Below are positions 8,014-16,106 of a stretch of DNA of 64,000 nt, in pieces. The DNA comes from JACVRW01 sp963811055 (GTDB taxonomy: Bacteria > Actinomycetota > Thermoleophilia > Solirubrobacterales > Thermoleophilaceae). The stretch covers positions 62,001 through 126,000 of the forward strand of contig CAWEPQ010000014.1 of assembly GCA_963811055.1 (NCBI GenBank). Reading direction: 5' to 3'. The notes below the pieces were generated by a model. That model was not told the origin of the DNA. It did no database searches and worked only from the letters and a program-made list of their open reading frames with translations. Both the position numbers and the translations under genes were made by a program. Each line of letters opens with the position of its first letter. Within the stretch, counting starts at the first letter, position 1.

Positions 8014-8675
8014 CGGTCATGGCGGTGGCCATGGCGCTCGCAGCCGCGGGCTGCGGGGGCGACGACGAGAAGGAGCCGGCGGCGGACGCCGGCGGCGGGA
8101 CCACCGCGTCCGAGCCCACGAACTCCGCGCCCTCCACCGGCGAAGACACACCTGAGCAGGTGCCCGAGGACAGGACGACGGAGGAGGACGACGCCGCGCC
8201 GGACGACACACCCGAGGCACCGGTGGCGCAGGGAGCGCCCGGGCGCGGCTGCCTCAGGGGCTCCTACGTGAGCCTGTCGTTCGTGGGCAAGCGCAGCGTG
8301 GACTCGCCCTTCGGGGCGGTGGACCTGGCCGGACGCGGACACGGGCTCGGCCTCGAGTTCGCCGGCGCCAGGTGGACCTTCCACGGCGTCGGCAGCAGGC
8401 CCATGCACGGCACTGCGCTCGGCATCAAGGGCACGCTCAAGGTCAACGGCTCTGCGCGCGGCCGCCTCATCCGGGCCCCCGGCAAGCGCCTCAGGTTCCG
8501 CCAGACCGGCTCACGCGGAACGGTCACACTTGCGGGGCTCGGCCAGGAGTTCGAGCTGCCGGTGTCCGTGGTGGCTCCGGCCGTGGTGCCCGACGGGCGG
8601 GCCAAGGTCGTCTGCGCCGGCCGCCGCCTGACGATCGACAGCGCCTCCGGCGTGCTCCGCCTCGTTCGGCCCTAG
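7995..8675 (+). CDS. Secreted lipoprotein of unknown function
   Basis: The 226-residue protein begins with a lipoprotein signal (lipobox LAAAGC), then a long acidic Thr/Glu/Asp-rich linker (residues about 20-80) and a compact beta-rich domain starting at RGCLRGSYVSLSF. The GTG at 7995 is the upstream start; ATG at 8019 is the alternative, still keeping the lipobox. It is the last gene of the yrbE operon. An exported acidic lipoprotein could be the extracytoplasmic component in place of an Mce protein, but that is only a guess. Confidence 0.7.
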   Translation: MLGTRLTVMAVAMALAAAGCGGDDEKEPAADAGGGTTASEPTNSAPSTGEDTPEQVPEDRTTEEDDAAPDDTPEAPVAQGAPGRGCLRGSYVSLSFVGKRSVDSPFGAVDLAGRGHGLGLEFAGARWTFHGVGSRPMHGTALGIKGTLKVNGSARGRLIRAPGKRLRFRQTGSRGTVTLAGLGQEFELPVSVVAPAVVPDGRAKVVCAGRRLTIDSASGVLRLVRP

Positions 8676-8682
8676 AACGAGG

Positions 8683-8722
8683 ACATCGGTGCGCACCCGG
8701 CCGAGCCGGGTGCTTCCGCACT
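8683..8722 (+). repeat. Palindromic element A, copy 1
   Basis: Core stem GCACCCGGC-CGA-GCCGGGTGC, flanked by conserved ACATCGGT and TTCCGCACTA. It sits between two convergent genes and could also act as a bidirectional terminator. Related copies are at 10245, 18964 and 19806. Confidence 0.75.
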
Positions 8723-10229
8723 ACGTCTCGACGAAATACGGCCCGTCACCCTGGCCGCTCGAGAACCAGCGGCTGGTGACGGTCTTCTTGCGGGTGAAGA
8801 ACTCGACCGCGTCCGGGCCGTGGGCGTGCAGGTCGCCGAGGAAGGAGTCCTTCCAGCCCGAGAAGGGGAAGAACGCCACCGGCGCCGCCACGCCGATGTT
8901 CACGCCGACCATGCCCGCCTCCACCTCGTGCCGGTAGCGGCGGACCGACGCGCCGGACTCCGTGAAGATCGAGGTGCCGTTGCCGAAGCGGCTGCCGTTG
9001 ACCACGGCGATCGCCTCGTCCAGCGACTCCACCTGCACGATCGAGAGCACCGGTCCGAAGATCTCCTCGCGGGCGGCCTCCGTGTCCGGGCGCACGCCGG
9101 TGAGGATCGTTGGCCCGACGAACGCGCCGCCCGGGTCGTGCCCGGTGGCCTCGCGGCCGTCCACCACGGGCGTTGCGCCGTCGGATACCGCTCGCTCGAT
9201 CGCGGCGAGGATGCGGTCACGGGCCGTGCGTGAGACCACGGGCCCGACGTCGGTGGCGTCGTGGCTTCCGTCGCCCACGCGCAGTGCCTCGGTGGCCTGC
9301 GTGAGTGGCGGGAGGAGCCGCTCGTGCGCCTCGCCGACGGTCACCACCACCGAGCCGGCCATGCAGCGCTGGCCCGCGGCGCCGAAGGCCGAGCCGATGA
9401 TTCCGTCCACGGTGCGGTCGATCACGGCGTCGGGCATCACGACCATGTGGTTCTTGGCGCCGCCGAGCGCCTGCACGCGCTTGCCGGTGGCCGCGGCGCG
9501 CTCGTAGACGATCCGCGCCACCGGGGCGGAGCCCACGAACGACACGGCGTCGATGTCCGGGTGCTCGAGGATGCCCTCCACCACCTCGCGCCCGCCGTTC
9601 ACCAGGTTCACCACGCCGGCCGGCAGGTCGAGCGAGTCGAGCACCTCGAAGGCGATCTGCTGGGTGAGCGGCACCTGCTCCGAGGGCTTGAGGATGAATG
9701 CGTTGCCGCACGCGATCGCGAACGGCAGGAACCAGAAGGGCACCATCGCCGGGAAGTTGAAAGGCACGATCGCCGCGCAGACACCCACCGGCTGGCGCAC
9801 CGTCTCGGCGTCCACGTTGCGGGCCACGTCCTCGATGATCCGCCCCTGCATGGTGGTGGGCACAGCGCAGGCCGCCTCCACCATCTCGATCATGCGTGCC
9901 ACCTCGGCGCGGGCGTCCCCGATCGTCTTGCCCATCTCGGCGGTGACCGACTGCGCCAGCTCCTCGCGCCGGGCGTGGAGGCCCTCGCGGAGGGCGAAGA
10001 GCCGCCTTCCGCGCTCGATCACGCTGACCGCGCGCCATTCGGGCAGGGCCGACCGGGCCGCGAGCACCGCGGCGTCCAGATCGTCGGCGCCCGACAGCGG
10101 CACCTGCGCGAGGGTCGCGCCGGTGGCGGGGTTGGTCACGTCGAGGCGCTCGCCGGAGGAGGCGGGCGTCCAGGCGCCGCCCACGTAGTTGTCGAGCACT
10201 CGCGTCTCTTCGGGGGCTTGTGTGGCCAT
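8721..10229 (-). CDS. mmsA: Methylmalonate-semialdehyde dehydrogenase (CoA-acylating)
   Basis: The 502-residue aldehyde dehydrogenase converts methylmalonate semialdehyde (and malonate semialdehyde) with CoA and NAD to propionyl- or acetyl-CoA in valine and inositol catabolism. The catalytic Cys is C289 in GQRCMAG. The position of the usual general-base Glu has GGAKNHMVVMPDA instead, which marks the CoA-dependent MmsA/IolA branch. The start is ATG at 10229, supported by a TACCGT box 7 bases upstream; a GTG at 10238 lies inside that box. The gene is bracketed by palindromic elements. Confidence 0.93.
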   Translation of the reverse strand: MATQAPEETRVLDNYVGGAWTPASSGERLDVTNPATGATLAQVPLSGADDLDAAVLAARSALPEWRAVSVIERGRRLFALREGLHARREELAQSVTAEMGKTIGDARAEVARMIEMVEAACAVPTTMQGRIIEDVARNVDAETVRQPVGVCAAIVPFNFPAMVPFWFLPFAIACGNAFILKPSEQVPLTQQIAFEVLDSLDLPAGVVNLVNGGREVVEGILEHPDIDAVSFVGSAPVARIVYERAAATGKRVQALGGAKNHMVVMPDAVIDRTVDGIIGSAFGAAGQRCMAGSVVVTVGEAHERLLPPLTQATEALRVGDGSHDATDVGPVVSRTARDRILAAIERAVSDGATPVVDGREATGHDPGGAFVGPTILTGVRPDTEAAREEIFGPVLSIVQVESLDEAIAVVNGSRFGNGTSIFTESGASVRRYRHEVEAGMVGVNIGVAAPVAFFPFSGWKDSFLGDLHAHGPDAVEFFTRKKTVTSRWFSSGQGDGPYFVET

Positions 10230-10236
10230 AGGGCTC

Positions 10237-10242
10237 ACGGTA
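10237..10242 (-). promoter_or_regulatory. Leaderless -10 box TACCGT of mmsA
   Basis: TANNNT hexamer 7 bases before the ATG at 10229. It argues against the upstream GTG as start. Confidence 0.4.
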
Positions 10243-10244
10243 TC

Positions 10245-10281
10245 GCGGAAGAATCCGGCTCGGCCGGATGCGCACCGACGA
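10245..10281 (-). repeat. Palindromic element A, copy 2
   Basis: Reverse orientation. Core stem GCATCCGGC-CGA-GCCGGATTC: the variable position is T-A here, against C-G in copy 1 and G-C in copies 3 and 4, with one extra mismatch near the stem base. It abuts the stop codon of cofE and the promoter of mmsA. Confidence 0.7.
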
Positions 10282-11028
10282 TTACCGAAACATGTCCTCC
10301 TCGGGAGGGCGACGCAGCGCGGCCGCCCCGGGCCCGTCGTCCGCCGTGACGAAGCGCTCCAGCCCGCGCACGAGCACAGCCGGCTGGGAGGAGTCCTTCG
10401 CCCGCGCCAGGTCGGCCGCGGCCGCCACCGAGTCGGCCACGGCGATGGCGGTCACGCGCAGGTCCTCGCCGTGGGCGTCGGGCCGGCCGGTCCAGTCGTC
10501 GAGCGGCACGAGGCCGGCGGCGCCGATGGCCACGTCGGTCTGACCGAGCCGCCAGGCGCGGCCGAAGGAGTCGGTGATCACGACCGCCGGCCTGACCCCG
10601 CGCGCCGCCGCGAGGCCGGCGCGCAGCCGCCGCGCCGAGCCGTCGGGGTCGTCGGGCAGCAGCACCACCTGCTCGCCCGGCACGTTCGAGCGGTCCACGC
10701 CTGCGTTGGCGCACACGAGCCCGTGGCGGGTCACGCACACCAGCACGCCGCGCTCGGCACGCAGCACCTCGGCCGACTCGTCCAGCACCACCTGCACGAG
10801 CCGCTCGTCCTTACCGTGCTCGCGGGCGAACGTGCGGGCGCGCTCGCCGGCGCGCACATCCGCGAGGCTCCGGATCCGGCCCTCGGCCTTGGACACCACC
10901 TTGTGGGCCACCACCAGGATGTCGCCGTCGCCGAGGTCGGCCGGGGCCGCGGCGGCCAGCAGCGCGGCCAGGTCGTCGCCCGGCTTCACCTCCGGCAGCG
11001 CCTGGAGTGGGGTGGCGGAGAGGCTCAG
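10282..11028 (-). CDS. cofE: Coenzyme F420:L-glutamate ligase CofE (FbiB N-terminal type)
   Basis: The 248-residue protein adds gamma-linked glutamates to F420-0 using GTP. Family stretches visible are LPEVKPGDDLAALL near the start, DGDILVVAHKVVSKAEGRI around residues 35-55, and TDSFGRAWRLGQTDVAIG around residue 150. It corresponds to CofE alone; the nitroreductase-like half of mycobacterial FbiB is absent. No ATG, GTG or TTG fits the expected N-terminus. The best start is CTG at 11028, whose CTGA overlaps the cofC stop, suggesting translational coupling. Confidence 0.9.
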   Translation of the reverse strand: MSLSATPLQALPEVKPGDDLAALLAAAAPADLGDGDILVVAHKVVSKAEGRIRSLADVRAGERARTFAREHGKDERLVQVVLDESAEVLRAERGVLVCVTRHGLVCANAGVDRSNVPGEQVVLLPDDPDGSARRLRAGLAAARGVRPAVVITDSFGRAWRLGQTDVAIGAAGLVPLDDWTGRPDAHGEDLRVTAIAVADSVAAAADLARAKDSSQPAVLVRGLERFVTADDGPGAAALRRPPEEDMFR

Positions 11029-11688
11029 GCCGACACCCGGTGCGGAGCCAGCGCGGCGCGCGTGGCGGGCGCCGCTCCCGGCCGGCCATCCAGCACCTCG
11101 ACGAGTCGGCTCAGGTCGTCGCCGGTGTCCACGTCGAGCACCAGCGACGGCACCCTGTCCACGAGCACCTCCGCGCCGGCGGCCTCGGCCGCCTGCCTGT
11201 GGCGCTCGAAGCTGCCGGGGCCGAAGCTCGGAGCGATCGCGTCGGGCGGGTCGAGCAGCAGCGCGTTGGTGCCGGTGCCGTGCCGGTCGGGCACGATCGT
11301 CACGCACGGAGCGCGGCCGGCGCCGCGGTCCAGCAGGGCGTCGAGCTCGTCCGGATCCAGCAAGGGGGTGTCGCCGGGCACGAGCAGCGCCCTGGAGAAG
11401 CCCTCGGCCAGCGCGTGTCCCACGCCGATCAGCGCGGCTGGCGACTGGCCGGCGCGGGCGCTGTCCTCGAGCATCTCGGCACCCGCCGCCACGGCGGCCG
11501 CGCTGCGCGGACTCGTCGGCGGTCACCACGGCGATCGCGTCCACGCCGCCCACCCGTCCCAGGGCGGCGAGCACGTCGCTCACCATGGCCTCGGCGAGCG
11601 AGCGCCGCTCGGGCACCGGAAGCGCGGGCGTCAGGCGCTGCTTGGCGGCGCCGAACGTCTTGACGGGAAGGATGGCGAGCGTCTTCAT
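11025..11688 (-). pseudogene. cofC: CofC guanylyltransferase, disrupted by a frameshift (or assembly error)
   Basis: CofC (FbiD) activates 2-phospholactate or phosphoenolpyruvate with GTP for F420 assembly. The first 63 codons from ATG 11688 are clearly CofC (MKTLAILPVKTFGAAKQRL). The rest continues in another frame (GAEMLEDSARAGQSPAALIG, then ALLVPGDTPLLDPDEL and VPDRHGTGTNALLL). The shift lies near 11498-11505 in a GCGCGG run; one extra base or two missing bases would explain it. The gene overlaps cofD by ATGA and cofE by CTGA, so the operon context is intact. The original frame happens to stay open through into cofE. Confidence 0.85.
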
Positions 11689-12581
11689 GTGTCCAGCGTG
11701 CGCGCCAGCTCGAGCACGCTCTCCGCCACGCGGCGGCGATCCGCGGGCGTGTCCATGAGTGTGTCGATCCTGAGCGACGGCAGGCCGCGCACCTCCTCGT
11801 CGGCCGCGATCCCGTCGAGCACCCCGTCGTACGCGGCCACGATGCCGGCCGCGCTCAGCTCGATGCCGGCCTGGGCGCAGAACGACTCGGTGGGGCCCTT
11901 GACAGCGTGCCCGCCCACGAATGGGCTGAGCGCCACCACCGGCGCGTCCGCGTCCGCCAGCGCCTCGCGCATACCCGGTACGGAGAGGATCGGGCCGATC
12001 GAGATCACCGGGTTCGACGGGCCGATCACGATCGCCTCGGCAGCCGCGATCGCCGCGAGCACCGCATCGGTGGGACGGGCTGCCTCGATCCCGCGGAGCT
12101 TCACGCCCTCCACGGGCCCGGCCGCGCCGCCGACGATCATGAACTCCTGGAAGGGCAGCCAGTCACCCTCCGAGCGCACCCAGGTGGACACGGGCTCGTC
12201 GCACATGGGCAGCACGGGGCTCTGCACGCCCATGGCCGCGACCACCGCTGCGTGCGCCTCGGTGAGGGTGCGCCCGGCCCGCATCTCCTCGGTGCGGATC
12301 AGGCACATGGCGAGGTCGCGGTCGCCGAGCCGGAACCACGCGGGGCGCCCGGCGGCGGCGAGCGCGTCGAGCACGGCGAAGCTGTCGCCCTGGATGCCGT
12401 AGCCGCGCTCGTCGATCGCGTCGGCCAGCCAGTAGGTCACGAGATCGGGATCCGGCGACACGTGCACGCCGTAGACCTCGGCGTCGTCGGCGGTGTTGGC
12501 GATCACCGTGAGCTCGCCGAGATCCGCGAGCCCGCGCGCGAGCTTCGCGCCGCCCGTACCGCCGGAGAGCAGCGCTACCAG
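11685..12581 (-). CDS. cofD: 2-phospho-L-lactate/PEP transferase CofD (FbiA)
   Basis: The 298-residue protein transfers the phospholactyl or phosphoenolpyruvyl group from its GDP-activated form to FO, giving F420-0 or dehydro-F420-0. It has the N-terminal VALLSGGTGGAKLARGL nucleotide loop, NTADDAEVYGVHVSPDPD around residue 30, and IGPSNPVISIGPILSVPG around residue 190. Length matches the family. There is no ATG/GTG/TTG at the right place; CTG at 12581, overlapping the npdG stop by seven bases, is the only start giving the normal N-terminus. Confidence 0.95.
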   Translation of the reverse strand: MVALLSGGTGGAKLARGLADLGELTVIANTADDAEVYGVHVSPDPDLVTYWLADAIDERGYGIQGDSFAVLDALAAAGRPAWFRLGDRDLAMCLIRTEEMRAGRTLTEAHAAVVAAMGVQSPVLPMCDEPVSTWVRSEGDWLPFQEFMIVGGAAGPVEGVKLRGIEAARPTDAVLAAIAAAEAIVIGPSNPVISIGPILSVPGMREALADADAPVVALSPFVGGHAVKGPTESFCAQAGIELSAAGIVAAYDGVLDGIAADEEVRGLPSLRIDTLMDTPADRRRVAESVLELARTLDT

Positions 12582-13252
12582 CGGGGCTCCGGCAGGCCGG
12601 TGAGCCTGACGCCGGCATGCGTCTTGTTGTTGATGTTCACCGAGATCAGCAGCGGCGTGAGCGCCTCGATGTGGCGTGCCTGCTCGAGCCGGCCGGCGTT
12701 CACGGGGCGGAGGCCCTCGATCCGCCGGATCAGCTCGGCCACCCTGGCCTTGGCCTCCTTGGAGTCGCCCGCGATCAGCACGTCCTCGTCGAGGTCGTTC
12801 TCCAGGTCCGCGAGCACCGCGGCGCTGACCGTGTGGAGCGCGGACACCACCGTCACGCCCTCGGGAGCCATCTCCTGCGCCTGCTCCGCGGCCGAGCCCT
12901 GGGGCACGCCGAGCAGGCGCGTGGCCTTGCCCGACACCGCTGCGGCCAGCGGCACCGTCGCGTCCACGAGGATCTGCCCGGGAGCCAGGGCCTCCTTCAG
13001 GTTCGTGAGGTTCTCGGACTGGGCCCGGAAGGGCACGCACAGGAGCACGATCGGGCCGCGCGTGGCCGCCTCGCCGTTCTCGAGGCCCTCAGCGGACGCT
13101 CCGGGCACGCGTTCGCGGATGCGCCCCGCGGACTCCTCGGCCCGCCCGGCGTCGCGCGAGCCGATCGCCACCGGCACCCCGGCATGCGCCAGCCGCAGCG
13201 CCACGGCGAAGCCGAGCGCGCCCGTCCCTCCGATTACCGGGACCGTGTCCAC
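12575..13252 (-). CDS. npdG: F420H2:NADP oxidoreductase (NADPH-dependent F420 reductase)
   Basis: The 225-residue Rossmann-fold protein exchanges hydride between F420 and NADP. The N-terminal VIGGTGALGFAVALRLAHAG is the dinucleotide motif, and GSRD about 20 residues later fits NADP 2'-phosphate recognition. The mid region VDATVPL and the C-terminal LISVNINNKTHAGVRLTGL are family-typical. The GTG start at 13252 is followed by a four-gene F420 operon (npdG, cofD, cofC, cofE) with overlapping ends. A TAGGGT box lies 9 bases upstream. Confidence 0.93.
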   Translation of the reverse strand: MDTVPVIGGTGALGFAVALRLAHAGVPVAIGSRDAGRAEESAGRIRERVPGASAEGLENGEAATRGPIVLLCVPFRAQSENLTNLKEALAPGQILVDATVPLAAAVSGKATRLLGVPQGSAAEQAQEMAPEGVTVVSALHTVSAAVLADLENDLDEDVLIAGDSKEAKARVAELIRRIEGLRPVNAGRLEQARHIEALTPLLISVNINNKTHAGVRLTGLPEPRW

Positions 13253-13261
13253 CGGCCGGCC

Positions 13262-13267
13262 ACCCTA
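13262..13267 (-). promoter_or_regulatory. Leaderless -10 box TAGGGT of the F420 operon
   Basis: TANNNT hexamer 9 bases before the npdG GTG. It is back to back with the divergent box at 13276-13281. Confidence 0.5.
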
Positions 13268-13275
13268 ACAACGGA

Positions 13276-13281
13276 TAGGCT
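13276..13281 (+). promoter_or_regulatory. Leaderless -10 box TAGGCT of the SDR gene
   Basis: TANNNT hexamer 10 bases before the TTG start at 13292. Confidence 0.45.
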
Positions 13282-13291
13282 CCCGCCCGCC

Positions 13292-14041
13292 TTGCGACTC
13301 GCGGACCGCACAGCGCTCGTGACCGGTGGAGCCTCCGGGATCGGTGCCGCCACCTGCCGGCGGCTCGCCGCCGAGGGTGCCCGCGTGGCGGTGACCGACG
13401 TGAATCTCGACGGCGCGCGCGGCGTGGCCGACGAGGTCGACGGCGGTGCCTACGAGCTGGACGTCCGCTCGACCGACTCGATAGCCGCGACGGTGGCCGC
13501 CGTCGAGGAGGAGCTCGGCCCGGTGGACGTGCTCGTGAACAACGCTGGCTACGACGAGTGGGGCTTCTTCACCAAGACCGACGAGGCGCTGTGGCGCCGC
13601 GTGCTCGAGGTGAACCTGCTCGGTGTGCTCGGCGTGACCCACGCGGTGCTTCCCGGCATGCAGGAGCGCCGCCGGGGCCGGATCGTGAACGTGTCCTCGG
13701 AGGCGGGCCGTGTGGGCTCGAGCGGCTCGGCCGCGTACTCGGCGGCCAAGGGCGGGGTGCTCGGCTTCACCAAGGCGATCGCGATCGAGAACGGCCGCTA
13801 TGGGATCACCTCCAACGCGGTGGCCCCAGGCCCGATCGAGACTCCCCTGCTGATGGCCGCGCCCGAGGCCTTCGGAGATCTCGGCAAGAAGCTCGTGGAC
13901 AACATGATCGGCTCGACCGTGCTCCGCCGCCTGGGCCAGCCGGACGAGGTGGCCGCGGTGATCGCGTTCCTGGCCAGCGACGACGCCTCGTATGTGACGG
14001 GGCAGTCGCTCGGCGCCAGCGGCGGCCTGGCGCGGCTCTAA
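13292..14041 (+). CDS. Short-chain dehydrogenase/reductase
   Basis: The 249-residue classical SDR has TGGASGIG (cofactor loop, residues about 11-18), NNAG around residue 87, and the catalytic Tyr149-x3-Lys153 (GSAAYSAAKGG) with the preceding NVSS serine. The Asp after the second beta-strand (VTDVN) suggests NAD preference. The TTG start is the first in-frame start, preceded by a TAGGCT box. It is followed 12 bases later by HMG-CoA lyase, so an acyl-CoA or hydroxyacyl-CoA substrate is plausible, but the exact one cannot be read. Confidence 0.88.
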   Translation: MRLADRTALVTGGASGIGAATCRRLAAEGARVAVTDVNLDGARGVADEVDGGAYELDVRSTDSIAATVAAVEEELGPVDVLVNNAGYDEWGFFTKTDEALWRRVLEVNLLGVLGVTHAVLPGMQERRRGRIVNVSSEAGRVGSSGSAAYSAAKGGVLGFTKAIAIENGRYGITSNAVAPGPIETPLLMAAPEAFGDLGKKLVDNMIGSTVLRRLGQPDEVAAVIAFLASDDASYVTGQSLGASGGLARL

Positions 14042-14053
14042 CCTCCGGAGGCC

Positions 14054-14953
14054 ATGGTCTCGATCCGTGAGGTGGGCCCGCGCGACGGGTTCCAGAACGA
14101 GCCCGAGGTGATCGCCACCGCCGACAAGGTCCGGCTGGTGGAGATGCTCGCGCGGACCGGCGTGCGCCGGCTCGAGGTCACGAGCTTCGTGCGCGCGGAC
14201 GTGATCCCGCAGCTGGCCGACGGCCCCGAGGTCCTGCGCCGCGCCGACATCCCGGACGACGTGGCGGTCACGGTCCTGATCCCGAACGAGCGCGGCCTGG
14301 ACAACGCGCTCGAGCTGCGCGACCGTTTCCAGGAGGTGAACCTCTTCCTGTCCGCGTCCGAGACGCACAACCAGCGCAACGTGAACCGCTCGATCGAGGA
14401 GTCGCTGAGCGGTCTCGAGCGGGTCGTGGAGCGGGCCAGGGGGGAGGGGCTGCGCTGCGAGGGAGTGATCTCGGTGTCGTTCGGCTGCCCCTACGAGGGC
14501 GAGGTGCCCGAGGAGCGGGTGCTCGGCATCGCCCGCCGCCTGGCCGACGCCGGCTGTGAGGAGGTGGCGTTCGGCGACACCACCGGCATGGCCAACCCGC
14601 GCCAGGTGCGGGCCTTCTTCGAGCGTGCCGCCGATGAGCTCGACGTGGAGCTCACCGCCCACTTCCACAACACGCGCGGCCAGGGGCTCGCGAACGCGCT
14701 GGCGGCTCTGGAGGCCGGGGTGCGCTCGTTCGAGTCCTCGTTCGGGGAGCTGGGCGGATGTCCCGTCCCGCCGGGCGCCACCGGCAACGTGGCCACCGAG
14801 GACCTGGTGTCCATGCTCCACGAGATGGGGGAGGACACCGGCATCGACCTGGCGGCCCTGGTGGCCGCCGCGACCGAGGCCCAGCGGGTGCTGGGCCGGC
14901 CGCTCGGCAGCCACGTGCTCACCGCCGGACCGGTCGATTGGCGGCCCGCATGA
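14054..14953 (+). CDS. mvaB: Hydroxymethylglutaryl-CoA lyase
   Basis: The 299-residue TIM-barrel enzyme splits HMG-CoA into acetoacetate and acetyl-CoA at the end of leucine breakdown. It starts with the signature REVGPRDGFQNE. Other landmarks are SASETHNQRNVNRS, the metal-ligand segment TAHFHNTRGQG, and the catalytic loop Cys236 in GGCPVPPGATGNVATEDLV. The product acetoacetate can be activated by the aacS gene at 25489. Its stop overlaps the next gene (ATGA). Confidence 0.92.
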   Translation: MVSIREVGPRDGFQNEPEVIATADKVRLVEMLARTGVRRLEVTSFVRADVIPQLADGPEVLRRADIPDDVAVTVLIPNERGLDNALELRDRFQEVNLFLSASETHNQRNVNRSIEESLSGLERVVERARGEGLRCEGVISVSFGCPYEGEVPEERVLGIARRLADAGCEEVAFGDTTGMANPRQVRAFFERAADELDVELTAHFHNTRGQGLANALAALEAGVRSFESSFGELGGCPVPPGATGNVATEDLVSMLHEMGEDTGIDLAALVAAATEAQRVLGRPLGSHVLTAGPVDWRPA

Positions 14954-16071
14954 GCGTCGCCGAGCTGCGCCACGACGTGGAGACGCTGGCGGCCATGACG
15001 CGCGACTCCGCGGGCGCGGGCGAGCGCGCGTCGGCGGAATGGGCGGCGGGCCGCCTGGGCGAGCTCGGCGCCGCCGAGGTGCGGGTCGAGCCCTACCGCT
15101 ACCAGAGCACCTTCGCCCTGGCTCAGGGCGCGCATTTCGCAGTGGGGGCGCTGGCGGCCCGTCGCGGCCGGCGTCTGCTGGCCGCCGCCGCGCTCGCGTC
15201 GTTCGAGCTCGACTACAGCGGACGAGCGCAGTGGTCGCGGGCGCTGCTCCCCACGGGTGAGGGCGCCAACGCGATCGGCACGCTCCCCGCGCGCGGCGAG
15301 CGCACCCGCACGCTGGTGCTCGTGGCCCACCACGACGCCGCCCAGACCGGGCTGATGTGGGATCCGCGCGTGCTCGCGGCCGGCGACGCGGCGGCCGAGC
15401 GCACCGGCAAGCGCGCATCGCTGGCGCTGCTACCGGAGCTCGCGCTCCTCGGTGCGGTGGTGGGCGGGCCGCGCACACGCCGAGTGGCCACGGCGATCCT
15501 GGCCACCGCCGTGGCGCTGTCGGCCGACCAGGCGCGGAGCCCCACCGTGCCGGGCGCCAACGACAACGCCAGCGGAGTGGCGGGCGTGCTCGCCGTGGCC
15601 ACCCGCCTCGCGCGCGAACGGCCCGCGGGCCTCGAGGTCGTGGTGCTGCTGTGCGGGTCCGAGGAGTCCGGGATGGGCGGCATGGGGGCGTGGATGCGCT
15701 CCGAGGGGCACGCGCTCGACTCGGCCACCACGCTCGTGGTGGGCCTTGACACCGTGGGCTCCGGCGAGCCGGTGGTGCTCGACGCCGAGGGCGGCCTGTG
15801 GCCGGTGCGCTACCGCGAGGAGGACGTTGCGTTCGCCGAGCGCGCCGCGGCGGGCGCCGGAGTGCGGCTGCGCCGCTGGCGGCTCGGCGCGTGGACGGAC
15901 CCCGTGCTGGCCCGGCTGGGCGGGCTTCCGGCGGTCTCGCTGCTCTCCGTGCGCCAAGGCGGCTTCCCCAACTATCACCGCCCGCAGGACACGCCGGAGC
16001 AGGTGGACTACGGCTGCCTGGAGGCGTGCGTCAACGCCTCCGCGGCCATAGCTCGAGCGCACGCCGCCTGA
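14950..16071 (+). CDS. M28-family zinc peptidase (paralog 1)
   Basis: The 373-residue M28 (aminopeptidase Y/S-like) protein has metal-site motifs in family order: LVAHHDAAQTG, SPTVPGANDNASGVA, CGSEESGMGGMGAW, VVGLDTVGSG and the final NYHRPQDTPEQVDY. There is no signal peptide, but a hydrophobic segment (residues about 160-185) is inserted between the first two metal motifs, suggesting membrane attachment. The protein at 27364-28581 has the same unusual arrangement. It is coupled to HMG-CoA lyase by ATGA. The natural substrate is unknown. Confidence 0.85.
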   Translation: MSVAELRHDVETLAAMTRDSAGAGERASAEWAAGRLGELGAAEVRVEPYRYQSTFALAQGAHFAVGALAARRGRRLLAAAALASFELDYSGRAQWSRALLPTGEGANAIGTLPARGERTRTLVLVAHHDAAQTGLMWDPRVLAAGDAAAERTGKRASLALLPELALLGAVVGGPRTRRVATAILATAVALSADQARSPTVPGANDNASGVAGVLAVATRLARERPAGLEVVVLLCGSEESGMGGMGAWMRSEGHALDSATTLVVGLDTVGSGEPVVLDAEGGLWPVRYREEDVAFAERAAAGAGVRLRRWRLGAWTDPVLARLGGLPAVSLLSVRQGGFPNYHRPQDTPEQVDYGCLEACVNASAAIARAHAA

Positions 16072-16106
16072 CCCCCAGGACTTAGTTCGCCTGCGTCCGG
16101 GTAGGG

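Noticed and set aside
10282..11688. A single CofC-CofE fusion protein
   Set aside because: The frame is open throughout, but between the two parts it translates the wrong frame of cofC; the true CofC C-terminus is in another frame and has its own stop.
10189..12402. A 737-codon open frame on the plus strand
   Set aside because: It lies opposite mmsA promoter, cofE, cofC and cofD; its composition (Arg/Ser/Ala-rich, no domain) is that of a high-GC antisense shadow.
13265..15478. A 737-codon open frame on the minus strand
   Set aside because: It is antisense to the SDR, HMG-CoA lyase and M28 genes, with low-complexity His/Arg/Ala sequence.
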